From Bacteroidota bacterium (GTDB lineage: Bacteria > Bacteroidota > Bacteroidia > Bacteroidales > Lentimicrobiaceae): 48,863 nt of DNA. The position numbers were made by a program, and so were the translations under genes. This document shows positions 23,884 through 32,527 of the stretch, piece by piece. Location: the NCBI GenBank assembly GCA_023417935.1, contig JAEZDY010000004.1:1-48863 (forward strand), given 5' to 3'. Under the pieces are notes generated by a model. That model was not told the DNA's origin. It saw only the letters and a program-made list of their open reading frames with translations, and did no database searches. Each line of letters starts with the position of its first letter. Position 1 is the stretch's first letter.

Positions 23884-25110
23884 TTAAAGAACCCTATAGT
23901 GGAATCTGTGTAACCGGGCGTTCATTCTTATAACAGCACCCGCCACAGTCCACTTAATGGCAGCATCAACTTTATTCTCCAATGATCCTTTTTGCCTTTC
24001 ACTGGATGCACTGGTGAAATAAGGGAAAGGATCACGCAGTTGTATAAAGTTGTGATCCCTTATCACAAGTGATGAAAATGAGTAATTGGAAGGAGTGCCA
24101 TAATACGCCGTTTCCATTCTCTTTTTATTTGTATCAAAGTACTTATAACTCTCATACTTTGCGGTATCAGACTCTATAACATCAAATTCACCTATAAAGA
24201 TAGCACCGGCAGTGTCAATTGTTATTGAGGGATCATATTGCATCTGATCATTAAGGAAAATACCCTCAAATTGGCGTTCTTTAACTTTTACTGACTCACT
24301 GCTATAGAAGAAAGCAATCTTAGAAAAGTAGTAGTTTTCGCGAAACGCTGCCATTATTTCCCTATTCTTATTTTCCCGGAATGCCTTCCTTTCATTCGCT
24401 TCCTCTGCATAGCCGGCCTGTTCAAGCGCTGCAATAGTGTTCTCTGCAGTCTTCAATCGCACTAAAAGCGTTCCTCCTTTAAGCTCTTGAATTTGTTTAA
24501 CTGAAAGCTCCCTGGCAATCCTTTTCTTCGACTTCTCAGGGTTCGCATCTTTGTTTAAGATATAATTGAGCGTAAATTGGAATGATGAAGTGTTTTCCTT
24601 TATGAGTGGAATCTGATAATTAATTTCCATATTCAGATGCTTCTGCAGCCTGAGTTCAAAGCCAGTCATCAAATTTAACTCTGAAGAAGGATCATAAGAT
24701 CCCTTTCCAACTCGTGTACCATCTGCTTTGCTTACAGTGCTTGCAATATATGCCGAATAAATCATGCCTGCCTGAAAATCTAACCCATCAAACAGCTTTA
24801 CTTTTGGCATTACTATAAAATCGAGATAATAGTTATTAACCTTATGAAAAGGTTCAAGCAATGCCGACCTCTTTGGTGCAAACATTACCGAGTTCTTTAA
24901 TGAGAAAGTCTCATCAAGTTTCATTAGATTAAATGCCCCGGCCGAAAGCATTGCACCAGATGAAAATTTAAAATCTTTATGATGAAAAGTACTGCTATTC
25001 ATTCCGGCCGATACACCAAAAATGAATATATCGTTTGTATAGATTTCCTGCGCTTTTGCCAGTATCGGCATCGTGAGTAAGAGAACTGCAATTAACTTTA
25101 TTCTACTCAT
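23884..25110 (-). CDS. Exported outer-membrane beta-barrel protein with extra C-terminal domain
   Basis: A 408-residue protein with a signal peptide (residues 1-20, ending AKAQ). Residues about 25-190 show alternating strands typical of a PorT-like outer-membrane barrel (FGVSAGMNSSTFHH, then LDFIVMPKVKLFDGLDFQAG, then LNMEINYQIPLI). The second half is different: a helical stretch (RLKTAENTIAALEQAGYAEEANERKAFRENKNREIMAAFRENYYF, about 215-260) followed by a mixed region that I recognise only as a Bacteroidota-specific pattern. It is not part of an obvious operon. No function can be assigned. The 130-bp spacer upstream separates it from the divergent menaquinone genes. Confidence 0.7.
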   Translation of the reverse strand: MSRIKLIAVLLLTMPILAKAQEIYTNDIFIFGVSAGMNSSTFHHKDFKFSSGAMLSAGAFNLMKLDETFSLKNSVMFAPKRSALLEPFHKVNNYYLDFIVMPKVKLFDGLDFQAGMIYSAYIASTVSKADGTRVGKGSYDPSSELNLMTGFELRLQKHLNMEINYQIPLIKENTSSFQFTLNYILNKDANPEKSKKRIARELSVKQIQELKGGTLLVRLKTAENTIAALEQAGYAEEANERKAFRENKNREIMAAFRENYYFSKIAFFYSSESVKVKERQFEGIFLNDQMQYDPSITIDTAGAIFIGEFDVIESDTAKYESYKYFDTNKKRMETAYYGTPSNYSFSSLVIRDHNFIQLRDPFPYFTSASSERQKGSLENKVDAAIKWTVAGAVIRMNARLHRFHYRVL

Positions 25111-25244
25111 AAGTCACACTTGTTTTAGAAAAAACAAATTTATAATAATCTATCCTAACCTCAAATTATTCAGGATAAAAAACATCAGAATTTACAATCA
25201 TTACAAAGCAGAAAAACATGTCAGTTGCTGACACCTGTTTTTGT

Positions 25245-25252
25245 TAACTTTG
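25245..25252 (+). promoter_or_regulatory. -7 element TAACTTTG upstream of the menaquinone cluster
   Basis: TAACTTTG matches TAnnTTTG. A TTG lies 17 nt upstream at 25225, a little closer than usual. It predicts a leader of about 85 nt before the first gene at 25343. Confidence 0.45.
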
Positions 25253-25274
25253 CATGAGCGAACTCAACCAAAAG

Positions 25275-25321
25275 AGGGTGTCACCTGTTATTTTTTGAAC
25301 CAAACAGGGTGCCGCCTGTTA
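25275..25321 (+). promoter_or_regulatory. 16-bp direct repeats in the leader of the men cluster
   Basis: AGGGTGTCACCTGTTA (25275-25290) and AGGGTGCCGCCTGTTA (25306-25321) are direct repeats with 14 of 16 matches and a period of 31 bp. A partial third copy, GACACCTGTT, lies at about 25229-25239, just before the -7 element. Possible regulator sites. Confidence 0.35.
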
Positions 25322-25342
25322 ACTGTCAGTTATTATAAAATC

Positions 25343-25774
25343 ATGGAATCAGCACTGCTTACCGGGATGACTCTTGCGCAAATGAATGAGCTTTCAAAAG
25401 GAACTCTGGTTGAACATCTAGGCATTAAATACACTGAAATCGGAACCGACTATCTTGTTGGCACTATGCCTGTTGATAACCGCACCAAACAACCAGCAGG
25501 ATTACTACACGGAGGCGCATCAGCGGCATTGGCTGAAACACTGGGAAGTATGGCATCAATGAGCATCGTGAATAATGATACCCATCACATTGTTGGCATT
25601 GAAATCAACGCTACCCATGTTCGCAAAGCTACTTCGGGCATTGTAACCGGCAAGGCTACCATCATCTCACGTTCCAGGAAACTGCATGTGTGGGAAATTA
25701 AGATCACTAATGAAGATAATGCACTTGTGTGTATTTCACGACTCACCGTAATGATCATTCCAAAGCAATCATAG
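25343..25774 (+). CDS. menI: Hotdog-fold thioesterase, probable DHNA-CoA thioesterase
   Basis: A 143-residue hotdog thioesterase of the PaaI/YdiI type. The start at 25343 (MESALLTGMTLAQMNE) is preferred to a TTG at 25241, which would read through the promoter. The active-site signature HGGASAALAETLGS contains the family glutamate. Related enzymes hydrolyse 1,4-dihydroxy-2-naphthoyl-CoA, and the gene is 16 nt upstream of menF with menD, menB and menA following, so a menaquinone role is the best reading. General acyl-CoA thioesterase activity remains possible because the fold is promiscuous. Confidence 0.8.
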   Translation: MESALLTGMTLAQMNELSKGTLVEHLGIKYTEIGTDYLVGTMPVDNRTKQPAGLLHGGASAALAETLGSMASMSIVNNDTHHIVGIEINATHVRKATSGIVTGKATIISRSRKLHVWEIKITNEDNALVCISRLTVMIIPKQS

Positions 25775-25790
25775 ATTTTGCATTATATAC

Positions 25791-26999
25791 ATGGAGTTTA
25801 ATAACCTTACCTCGCTTCAGCAACATTGTATTTCAAACGGTATTCCTTTTGTTTCATATCGGCAACCCGGAAGTGAAATTCCAGTTACTATGCTTGGTAA
25901 TGTTTTACCTTTAAATCTGGATAATAACGTTTCTGTTGCTACTGGCCAGAAGCTATTAATGAAGCATCCTGATGTTCCAACAGATGCCGGGTTTATACTC
26001 TCGCCGTTTACATCTTCTCTATCAAGCCCTTTATGGTTACACGCTTCAAAGATTATTGAAGGTGCAGAGTTGATTGGTATAGATTTTAGTGATGATGATC
26101 TGAGAATAAATAATTCAGTTGATGTCAGTGCAAAAGAAAACAAATTCCCTGATCAGGTCACAAAGGAAGTATACCTCCAACAGGTTAACCAGATACTGCA
26201 GGGCATTAAAGGCGGACCAGTAGAAAAGGCAGTACTCTCCAGAACAATATTGATTCCTTTCAAAACTGAACATGAAGCACCACATCTTTTCCGCCGGTTA
26301 ACTGAAACGTACAAGGATGCTTTCGTTTATCTGCTTTCATTCCCCGGAGCAGGTTCATGGATTGGTGCAACGCCTGAACTTTTACTGTCAGCATGGTACG
26401 ATGATTTACCGTTGCAAAATACTGAACCAAAAAGTAGTGAGCCTCTGAATACGATGCATATCCGTACTATGGCATTGGCCGGAACCCGCAAGTTGGGAAC
26501 AACCGGTGAATGGGGAACCAAAGAAATTGAAGAACAACAATGGGTAGTTACCTATATTCAGGACAAACTGGCAGCATCAGGCTGTACCGGCATTATGCAA
26601 AGCGACACGTACACGGCAGCAGCAGGTAATGTTGAGCATCTGAGAACTGATTTCAGGGCATCAATCCCGGTAAGTAACATCAATATCCTGTTACAAAAGC
26701 TACACCCAACTCCTGCGGTATGCGGATGGCCTGCTGATAAAGCGCTTGACTTAATACTCAAAACTGAAAATTATAACCGGTCATACTACACAGGCTTCCT
26801 CGGTCCGGTTAATGTTGATGGTGCTTCAGGCCTCTATGTAAATCTCAGGTGCATGCAGGCAACTAACAAGCAGGCAGCACTTTATATAGGTGGAGGCATT
26901 ACGCGTGGCTCTATTCCTGAGGATGAATGGGAGGAAACCTCAATTAAAAGCCGCACCCTCTTGTCGGAAATTGAAAAAATACGGAACTTAGCACATTGA
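25791..26999 (+). CDS. menF: Isochorismate synthase
   Basis: A 402-residue chorismate-utilising enzyme that converts chorismate to isochorismate, the first committed step of menaquinone synthesis. Family landmarks in the C-terminal half are KAVLSRT (near 144-150), GATPELLLS, MALAGTRKLG and VEHLRTDF, then PTPAVCGWPADKAL and YTGFLGPV, ending with YIGGGITRGSIPEDEWEET. The N-terminal 120 residues are divergent, as is usual in this family. It is followed after 59 nt by menD, which uses its product. Confidence 0.93.
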   Translation: MEFNNLTSLQQHCISNGIPFVSYRQPGSEIPVTMLGNVLPLNLDNNVSVATGQKLLMKHPDVPTDAGFILSPFTSSLSSPLWLHASKIIEGAELIGIDFSDDDLRINNSVDVSAKENKFPDQVTKEVYLQQVNQILQGIKGGPVEKAVLSRTILIPFKTEHEAPHLFRRLTETYKDAFVYLLSFPGAGSWIGATPELLLSAWYDDLPLQNTEPKSSEPLNTMHIRTMALAGTRKLGTTGEWGTKEIEEQQWVVTYIQDKLAASGCTGIMQSDTYTAAAGNVEHLRTDFRASIPVSNINILLQKLHPTPAVCGWPADKALDLILKTENYNRSYYTGFLGPVNVDGASGLYVNLRCMQATNKQAALYIGGGITRGSIPEDEWEETSIKSRTLLSEIEKIRNLAH

Positions 27000-27058
27000 A
27001 GCACTGATTACAAGCATGAATTTAGCACATTGCAGCCATTGATTAAAGCGCAGTAAAA

Positions 27059-28813
27059 ATGGGTAAACAACATATAAGCAGGCTGGCAGCTATTATGGTA
27101 GCCAAAGGCATAAGTCAGGTAGTAGTTTCACCCGGTTCGCGGAATGCGCCTGTAATCATACTGTTTGGTGCTAATAAGAATCTGAAGATGTTGAGTGTTG
27201 CTGATGAACGAAGTGCAGGGTTCTTTGCTCTCGGCCTCGCAATGCAATCTGGTAAACCTGTTGCGCTACTCTGCACCAGTGGTTCGGCTGTTCTTAATTA
27301 TGCTCCTGCTGTTGCTGAAGCTTATTATCAGAGGATTCCTTTGCTGGTGATCACCGCCGACAGACCCATTGAACTCATTGATCAGGGCGACAGCCAAACT
27401 ATCAGGCAGCATAACGCATACGCTAACTACATAAGGAAAAGCTTTAACCTGCCTCTTAATGTCGACTCGCCCAATGAAAATTGGTATTTTGACAGGTTAG
27501 TGAATGAAGCAATCGATCGTACTCTATACCCTGCACCCGGTCCTGTTCAATTGAACCTCCCACTCGATGAACCACTTTATGATCTTGAGCCTGTAAATGC
27601 TGAGCCTGATGTGAAAATAATAAGCTACCTGCAAGGTGAAGCACGTGTTGAAGCAACTGCACTGGAAGCATTGACTGACCAATGGGATAAGGCAGCCTCT
27701 AAACTGGTCATCGCTGGACAGATGTCACCCGGCAGTCACACTCATGAACTGCTGAAAACACTGGCCAAGGATCAAACGGTTGTAGTAATGACCGAAAGCA
27801 TTTCCAATCATACTGATGATGATTTTATCAACTGTATCGACAGGACGCTGGCGCAGATACCGGTTGATAAGAACCTGGAATTCACCCCTGATATACTACT
27901 AACCCTCGGAGGTGCCATAGTGTCAAAGAAAGTGAAAGCCATGCTTCGCAACATGCAGCCCGCCAACCACTGGCATATAGATACTGATCATGAAAGCTTC
28001 CATTATGATACCTACAAATCGCTAACCGTAACTCTGGCCCTCAGGCCTGAAATATTCCTGGAACAATTGCTAAACAAGTCGAACGAACGAGTTCACTCTA
28101 TACCAGATAACATAGGTCATAATAACCATTCAGTTCACGGAAAATCAACCGGATATGCAGGAAAATGGAAGCAAGCATCGGCAACCTCCGCCTCAAGGCA
28201 TAAAGAATTCCTGGCAACAGTCGCATTCAGCGATCTGAAAGTTTACGAGCATATCTTCAATCACCTGCCAACTGCTGCCGTAGTGCACCTAGGTAACAGT
28301 ACCCCGGTTAGATATGGGCAATTGTTTGACCAAAAACCTGATGTTGCATTCTACTCTAACAGGGGCACCAGTGGAATTGACGGATGTAGTTCTACTGCTG
28401 CCGGTTTTGCATTCAACCATACCGGAGTTACAGTTGTTATTACAGGCGATATAGGGTTTTTCTACGATAGTAATGCACTGTGGAACAATAATCTGCCTGA
28501 CACATTCAGGGTAATCCTGATAAACAACGGCGGTGGTAACATCTTCCGGATAATTGACGGACCAACAGGTTATGATGCACTTGAACCTTTTATTGAAACG
28601 CGGCATTCACTCGAAGCATCAGGCATTGCTGCCAACTTTAATATTAGCTACTACCGCGCTGGTAATGAGGAGGAACTGCTGGAGCAACTTCCGCTATTCC
28701 TTGAACCACAAGCATCTAAACGACCGGCATTGCTTGAAGTAGTTACCAATAATGAAGTATCAGCCCAAACCTTGAAGGATTATTTTGAATACCTTCGAAA
28801 AGGCAAAGAGTAG
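27059..28813 (+). CDS. menD: 2-succinyl-5-enolpyruvyl-6-hydroxy-3-cyclohexene-1-carboxylate synthase
   Basis: A 584-residue thiamine-diphosphate enzyme that adds a succinyl-semialdehyde unit from 2-oxoglutarate to isochorismate. The N-terminal signature VVSPGSRNAP (residues about 21-30) and DERSAGFFALG (catalytic Glu) are present, as are the C-terminal GDIGFFYDSNALW segment, where the Mg-diphosphate ligands lie, and NNGGGNIFRIIDGP. The length is normal for the family. It sits between menF and the small ORF that precedes menB. Confidence 0.96.
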   Translation: MGKQHISRLAAIMVAKGISQVVVSPGSRNAPVIILFGANKNLKMLSVADERSAGFFALGLAMQSGKPVALLCTSGSAVLNYAPAVAEAYYQRIPLLVITADRPIELIDQGDSQTIRQHNAYANYIRKSFNLPLNVDSPNENWYFDRLVNEAIDRTLYPAPGPVQLNLPLDEPLYDLEPVNAEPDVKIISYLQGEARVEATALEALTDQWDKAASKLVIAGQMSPGSHTHELLKTLAKDQTVVVMTESISNHTDDDFINCIDRTLAQIPVDKNLEFTPDILLTLGGAIVSKKVKAMLRNMQPANHWHIDTDHESFHYDTYKSLTVTLALRPEIFLEQLLNKSNERVHSIPDNIGHNNHSVHGKSTGYAGKWKQASATSASRHKEFLATVAFSDLKVYEHIFNHLPTAAVVHLGNSTPVRYGQLFDQKPDVAFYSNRGTSGIDGCSSTAAGFAFNHTGVTVVITGDIGFFYDSNALWNNNLPDTFRVILINNGGGNIFRIIDGPTGYDALEPFIETRHSLEASGIAANFNISYYRAGNEEELLEQLPLFLEPQASKRPALLEVVTNNEVSAQTLKDYFEYLRKGKE

Positions 28814-28842
28814 AAAGTCATTACCTTATAGAAATGAATGCG

Positions 28843-28850
28843 TAATTTTG
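28843..28850 (+). promoter_or_regulatory. -7 element TAATTTTG before the 58-aa ORF and menB
   Basis: TAATTTTG fits TAnnTTTG and lies 36 nt before the small ORF. A TTAC rather than TTTG is found near -33. It could give menB/menA a second promoter. Confidence 0.4.
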
Positions 28851-28886
28851 CACTCTCTCATCTGAAATCAACAAGCTGATATACAA

Positions 28887-29063
28887 ATGGAAATGGAAGA
28901 AGAATCAAATAAAAAGAGTGCCCGGGAAATAGAACTAGAAAAGAAAAAGAAGGAGTTGGAGACTGCTCTTGAAGAAGAGAAGTTTCGCACGAAGTTTCTT
29001 AACACAATGCTTGATATTATTGAAAGAGACTACAATGTTCCCCCTAGGAAAAGACCCGAATAA
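28887..29063 (+). CDS. 58-aa charged helical protein resembling the tail of an IS3-type OrfA
   Basis: An ATG after a promoter-like element opens a 58-codon frame rich in Glu and Lys. Its central part (IELEKKKKELETALEEEKFR) is a predicted coiled coil, and the end (FLNTMLDIIERDYNVPPRKRPE) resembles the conserved C-terminal segment of Bacteroidota IS3-family OrfA transposase proteins (of the form MIDIAEKxxxIPIRKK). No helix-turn-helix part and no OrfB are present nearby, so it is either the remnant of an insertion sequence between menD and menB or a reused small protein. This similarity is from memory of the family, not from a search. Confidence 0.55.
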   Translation: MEMEEESNKKSAREIELEKKKKELETALEEEKFRTKFLNTMLDIIERDYNVPPRKRPE

Positions 29064-29090
29064 TAAGTTGTAAAACCGAAGAACGAACCG

Positions 29091-29915
29091 ATGAAAACCG
29101 AAAGAAACTGGACTACCATAAAGGAGTACGAAGAGATAAAGTTTGAATTCTTTGAAGGCATTGCAAAGATCACCATTAACCGTCCGCGTTACCGTAACGC
29201 CTTTACCCCTGATACCGTCAAGGAAATGATTGACGCCATGCAATACAGCAGGGAAGCTGATAATGTTGGAGTTGTGGTGATTACCGGCGAAGGCGATAAG
29301 GCTTTTTGCAGTGGAGGCGACCAAAACATCAAAGGGCATGGCGGATACGTAGGTAAGGATGGTATTCCACGACTTAATGTGCTTGATCTGCAGAAACTTA
29401 TACGTTCTCTTCCCAAACCGGTAGTTGCAATGGTTAATGGCTACGCTATTGGCGGAGGCCATGTGCTACATGTAGTTTGCGACCTGAGCATTGCATCTGA
29501 TAATGCTATCTTCGGACAAACAGGTCCAAAGGTGGGCAGTTTCGATGGAGGCTTCGGCTCATCCTATCTGGCACGCATTGTTGGACAAAAGAAGGCACGT
29601 GAGATATGGTTCCTCTGCAGACAATATTCTGCTGCCGAAGCACTTGAAATGGGACTGGTAAATAAGGTTGTGCCATTCGATCAACTGGAGGATGAAGTAG
29701 TTGACTGGTGCAAAACCATGATGCAGCGCAGCCCCCTTGCCCTCCGTATGCTCAAGCTGGCGCTTAATGCTGAACTCGACGGACAAGCAGGCTTGCAGGA
29801 ACTGGCCGGTAACGCCACCCTGCTCTACTACCTCACCGAAGAAGCACAGGAAGGTAAGAGAGCTTTCCTCGAAAAGAGAGCACCTGACTTTTCCAAGTTC
29901 CCGAAGTTCCCATAA
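29091..29915 (+). CDS. menB: 1,4-dihydroxy-2-naphthoyl-CoA synthase
   Basis: A 274-residue crotonase-fold enzyme that closes the naphthoquinone ring of o-succinylbenzoyl-CoA. The MenB-specific segment FGQTGPKVGSFDGGFGSSYL (near residues 143-162) and the C-terminal YLTEEAQEGKRAFLEKRAPDF are diagnostic; CSGGDQNIKGHGGYV is the acyl-CoA loop. The QTGP form, with glycine where other MenB proteins have an acidic residue, suggests the bicarbonate-using type. It ends 2 nt before menA, so translation is probably coupled. Confidence 0.97.
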   Translation: MKTERNWTTIKEYEEIKFEFFEGIAKITINRPRYRNAFTPDTVKEMIDAMQYSREADNVGVVVITGEGDKAFCSGGDQNIKGHGGYVGKDGIPRLNVLDLQKLIRSLPKPVVAMVNGYAIGGGHVLHVVCDLSIASDNAIFGQTGPKVGSFDGGFGSSYLARIVGQKKAREIWFLCRQYSAAEALEMGLVNKVVPFDQLEDEVVDWCKTMMQRSPLALRMLKLALNAELDGQAGLQELAGNATLLYYLTEEAQEGKRAFLEKRAPDFSKFPKFP

Positions 29916-29917
29916 CG

Positions 29918-30817
29918 ATGCAGCTAAATCATTGGATTGATGCTTCCCGCCCCCGAACCCTGCCTCTTGCTTTCAGCAGCACGTTGCTTGGGAGTTTTCT
30001 GGCTTATAGCGACAGGCCTTTCAAGGTGCCGGTGTTGATTCTTGCACTGCTTACAACTCTTTTCCTGCAAATACTTTCGAATCTGGCAAACGACTACGGC
30101 GATTCAATGAATGGTATGGACAATGAACACAGGGTTGGTCCGAAGAGGTCAGTTCAAAGCGGTGCTATTGAAGCAAAAGCAATGCTTATAGCCATTGTAA
30201 TTACTTCGTTGCTAACACTAACATCAGGAATACTGCTTATAGCCTATGGTTTTGACTTCAATATTTCGGCAGGTTTTATAGTTTTCTTCCTGCTTGGATT
30301 GTCAGCACTTGGTGCGGCAATTAAATACACTGTAGGCAGTAATCCCTACGGATACAGTGGTTTCGGGGATTTATTCGTGTACATATTCTTCGGCCTGACC
30401 GGTGTACTGGGCACTTACTACCTGCATACGGGTACGCTCAATTACATTCTCTTGTTACCGGCATCTGCAGTTGGACTGTTAAGTACTGCTGTTCTAAACC
30501 TCAACAACATGCGTGATATTGAAGGTGATGCACGCTCAGGCAAAAGAACACTCGCCGTAATTTTGGGAAGCCAGAAGGCCCACAGGTATCATCTTGCATT
30601 AGTAGCAGTTGCCTGGATCTGCTTCCTGCTCTATACTATACTAACCTTTCATTCCTTCATTCAGTTAGGATATCTGATCACACTTCCCTTCTTTATAATA
30701 CACCTTAGGAAAGTATTCACCACCACTCCTCCCGCAGCTCTTGATCCTCAACTCCGTCAACTGGCACTTGCGACTTTTGCAACAGTGCTGTTGTTTGGAC
30801 TAGGATTGATGATGTAG
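29918..30817 (+). CDS. menA: 1,4-dihydroxy-2-naphthoate polyprenyltransferase
   Basis: A 299-residue integral membrane UbiA-family enzyme that attaches the prenyl chain to DHNA. Eight to nine hydrophobic helices are seen. The first Asp-rich motif is NDYGDSMNGMDNEHRVGP (near residues 58-75) and the second is NNMRDIEGDARSGKRTLAV (near 195-213). These bind the Mg-diphosphate of the prenyl donor. It completes the local set menI-F-D-B-A; menC and menE are not in this window. A short GTAGGGAC-type palindrome lies about 20 nt beyond the stop. Confidence 0.96.
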   Translation: MQLNHWIDASRPRTLPLAFSSTLLGSFLAYSDRPFKVPVLILALLTTLFLQILSNLANDYGDSMNGMDNEHRVGPKRSVQSGAIEAKAMLIAIVITSLLTLTSGILLIAYGFDFNISAGFIVFFLLGLSALGAAIKYTVGSNPYGYSGFGDLFVYIFFGLTGVLGTYYLHTGTLNYILLLPASAVGLLSTAVLNLNNMRDIEGDARSGKRTLAVILGSQKAHRYHLALVAVAWICFLLYTILTFHSFIQLGYLITLPFFIIHLRKVFTTTPPAALDPQLRQLALATFATVLLFGLGLMM

Positions 30818-30838
30818 AAATCTTTTGCACTGTCGCAT

Positions 30839-30856
30839 AGGTCCCACCTGTCCCTA
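30839..30856 (-). repeat. Short relative of the GTAGGGAC palindrome
   Basis: AGGTCCCACCTGTCCCTA reads on the minus strand as TAGGGACAGGTGGGACCT, matching the core of the repeats at 18653 and 20047. As at the other two sites, it lies a few bases beyond a stop codon (here menA). Confidence 0.5.
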
Positions 30857-30926
30857 GTGTGATTTATGCTACTTTTTACAATGATTATGCAACTTTCCTC
30901 AAAAGTTAATGGTTCATCTTTGTACC

Positions 30927-32519
30927 ATGAGAAAATTATTTAGTCCTGTTATATTAATAATGATCGTTTTCGCACTGATAAACGGTTCATGCAATTCAAA
31001 CGGTAAGAAAAAAAGTGGAAGAAAAGGCGATGGTTTGCGCGGAATTTTCAACCAAAAGAGGAATCTTCCGTTCGATAGTACCCTTGTTTTATCATTTTAC
31101 CTTTCATATCCTGAACTTATAAAGTACAAGAACGAGGTGGTGGATGTTTACCGGCAACATGACTATACCCAAATATGGCATGATGAGGATGGGATGGTTG
31201 AATTTGGTTACACTCTTTTCAACAGAGTTAATAATATGGAAGAGGAGGGCGTGATGGTGAAATTCCCATACCAGGAGGAACTAGGTCATATTTTTAATGG
31301 CAGCAAGAAGGATAAACTCCCAGAAGTTGATACTGAGTTGATGCTGACAAATCTTTACCTGTTTTACACTGAAAAGGTTTATGAGGGAATTGATACAACT
31401 ACATCAAAAGCACTTGGGTGGCACTTGCCACGTAATAAAGTTTCATACGCCACATTAATAGATTCAGTAATGGGTGAACCAGAGGCACTTCACAGCGATG
31501 ACAGCCTGCTATACAGCCAGTTCTACAAATTACGCAAGGTGTTGAAGCAATATCGTGAAATAGAGAAAAAGGGAGGATGGAATACCATCGATTCAATCCC
31601 TTCAGGTAAATCATTAATACCGGGTGATAGCGGCAGGGTAATCAGTCAAATCAGGGAACGTCTGTTTATTGCCGGTGATCTCAAGCAGAATAATAAAAGC
31701 AATGTGTATGACCCTGAGCTGGCAGGGGCAGTTAAAAAGTACCAACAACATAATGGTTTCAATGTTACCGATAAGATCCTGCCTGAACATGTGCGCGAGA
31801 TGAACATTCCGGTAAGTGACCGGATAATTAAGATAATTGTAAATATGGAACGCTGCCGTTGGTTGCCGTCGCAATTTGAACAGGCCAGGGAATATATTAT
31901 GGTAAACATCCCTTCTTTTCACCTGAAGTTTGTTGGCGATGGAAAAACTGAGTTGGAGTCACCTGTTGTTGTAGGGACAAAGCTTACACAAACTGTTATA
32001 TTCAGCGGTAAGATGAGCTACATTGTATTCAGTCCTTACTGGAATTTACCAGATGACATTGTTGAGAATGAAGTTAAGCCAGGGATTGAAAAGGACAAGA
32101 ATTACCTCGAGAAGCACAATATGGAGTGGTCGGGTGGACAGCTTCGCCAGAAACCGGGCAAGGACAATTCATTGGGGTTGGTAAAATTCATGTTCCCAAA
32201 CTCTAACGACATTTATCTTCATGACACCCCTGCTAAAAGTCTGTTTGCCAGGGAAAGCAGGGCATTTAGTCATGGTTGTATCAGGGTTGCCAAGCCTAAG
32301 GAACTTGCCCTGTCTATCATGAAAGAAGACCCCAAGTGGAACATGGAGAAAATTGAAGCTGCCATGAATGCAGGCAAGGAATCAACTTACGGCCTGAAAG
32401 CAAAGATACCGGTGTATATAGGCTATTTCACAGCATTAGTAGATGAAAATGGTAAGATTAATTTTTACAAGGATATTTATAACAGGGATGGAAAGCTTGC
32501 AAAGCTATTGATCGAATAA
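30927..32519 (+). CDS. L,D-transpeptidase with peptidoglycan-binding region (YkuD family), lipoprotein
   Basis: With the start at ATG 30927 the protein has 530 residues; an ATG 18 nt upstream overlaps a promoter-like CATCTTTG and is not favoured. The N-terminus has a hydrophobic stretch and GSC at the likely lipobox. A WhxD/scaffold-type domain (YTQIWHDEDGMVEFG) comes first, a peptidoglycan-binding-like helix set follows around residues 235-290, and the YkuD catalytic domain is at about 325-460, with FSHGCIRV giving H449 and C451. Such enzymes form 3-3 cross-links or attach proteins to peptidoglycan, in the periplasm. It converges with the NlpC/P60 gene, whose stop is 8 nt away. Confidence 0.9.
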   Translation: MRKLFSPVILIMIVFALINGSCNSNGKKKSGRKGDGLRGIFNQKRNLPFDSTLVLSFYLSYPELIKYKNEVVDVYRQHDYTQIWHDEDGMVEFGYTLFNRVNNMEEEGVMVKFPYQEELGHIFNGSKKDKLPEVDTELMLTNLYLFYTEKVYEGIDTTTSKALGWHLPRNKVSYATLIDSVMGEPEALHSDDSLLYSQFYKLRKVLKQYREIEKKGGWNTIDSIPSGKSLIPGDSGRVISQIRERLFIAGDLKQNNKSNVYDPELAGAVKKYQQHNGFNVTDKILPEHVREMNIPVSDRIIKIIVNMERCRWLPSQFEQAREYIMVNIPSFHLKFVGDGKTELESPVVVGTKLTQTVIFSGKMSYIVFSPYWNLPDDIVENEVKPGIEKDKNYLEKHNMEWSGGQLRQKPGKDNSLGLVKFMFPNSNDIYLHDTPAKSLFARESRAFSHGCIRVAKPKELALSIMKEDPKWNMEKIEAAMNAGKESTYGLKAKIPVYIGYFTALVDENGKINFYKDIYNRDGKLAKLLIE

Positions 32520-32527
32520 GAGAAGAC

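Noticed and set aside
25241..25342. TTG start at 25241 for the hotdog thioesterase
   Set aside because: It would begin inside the -7 promoter element and add 34 residues not seen in the family; ATG 25343 fits better.
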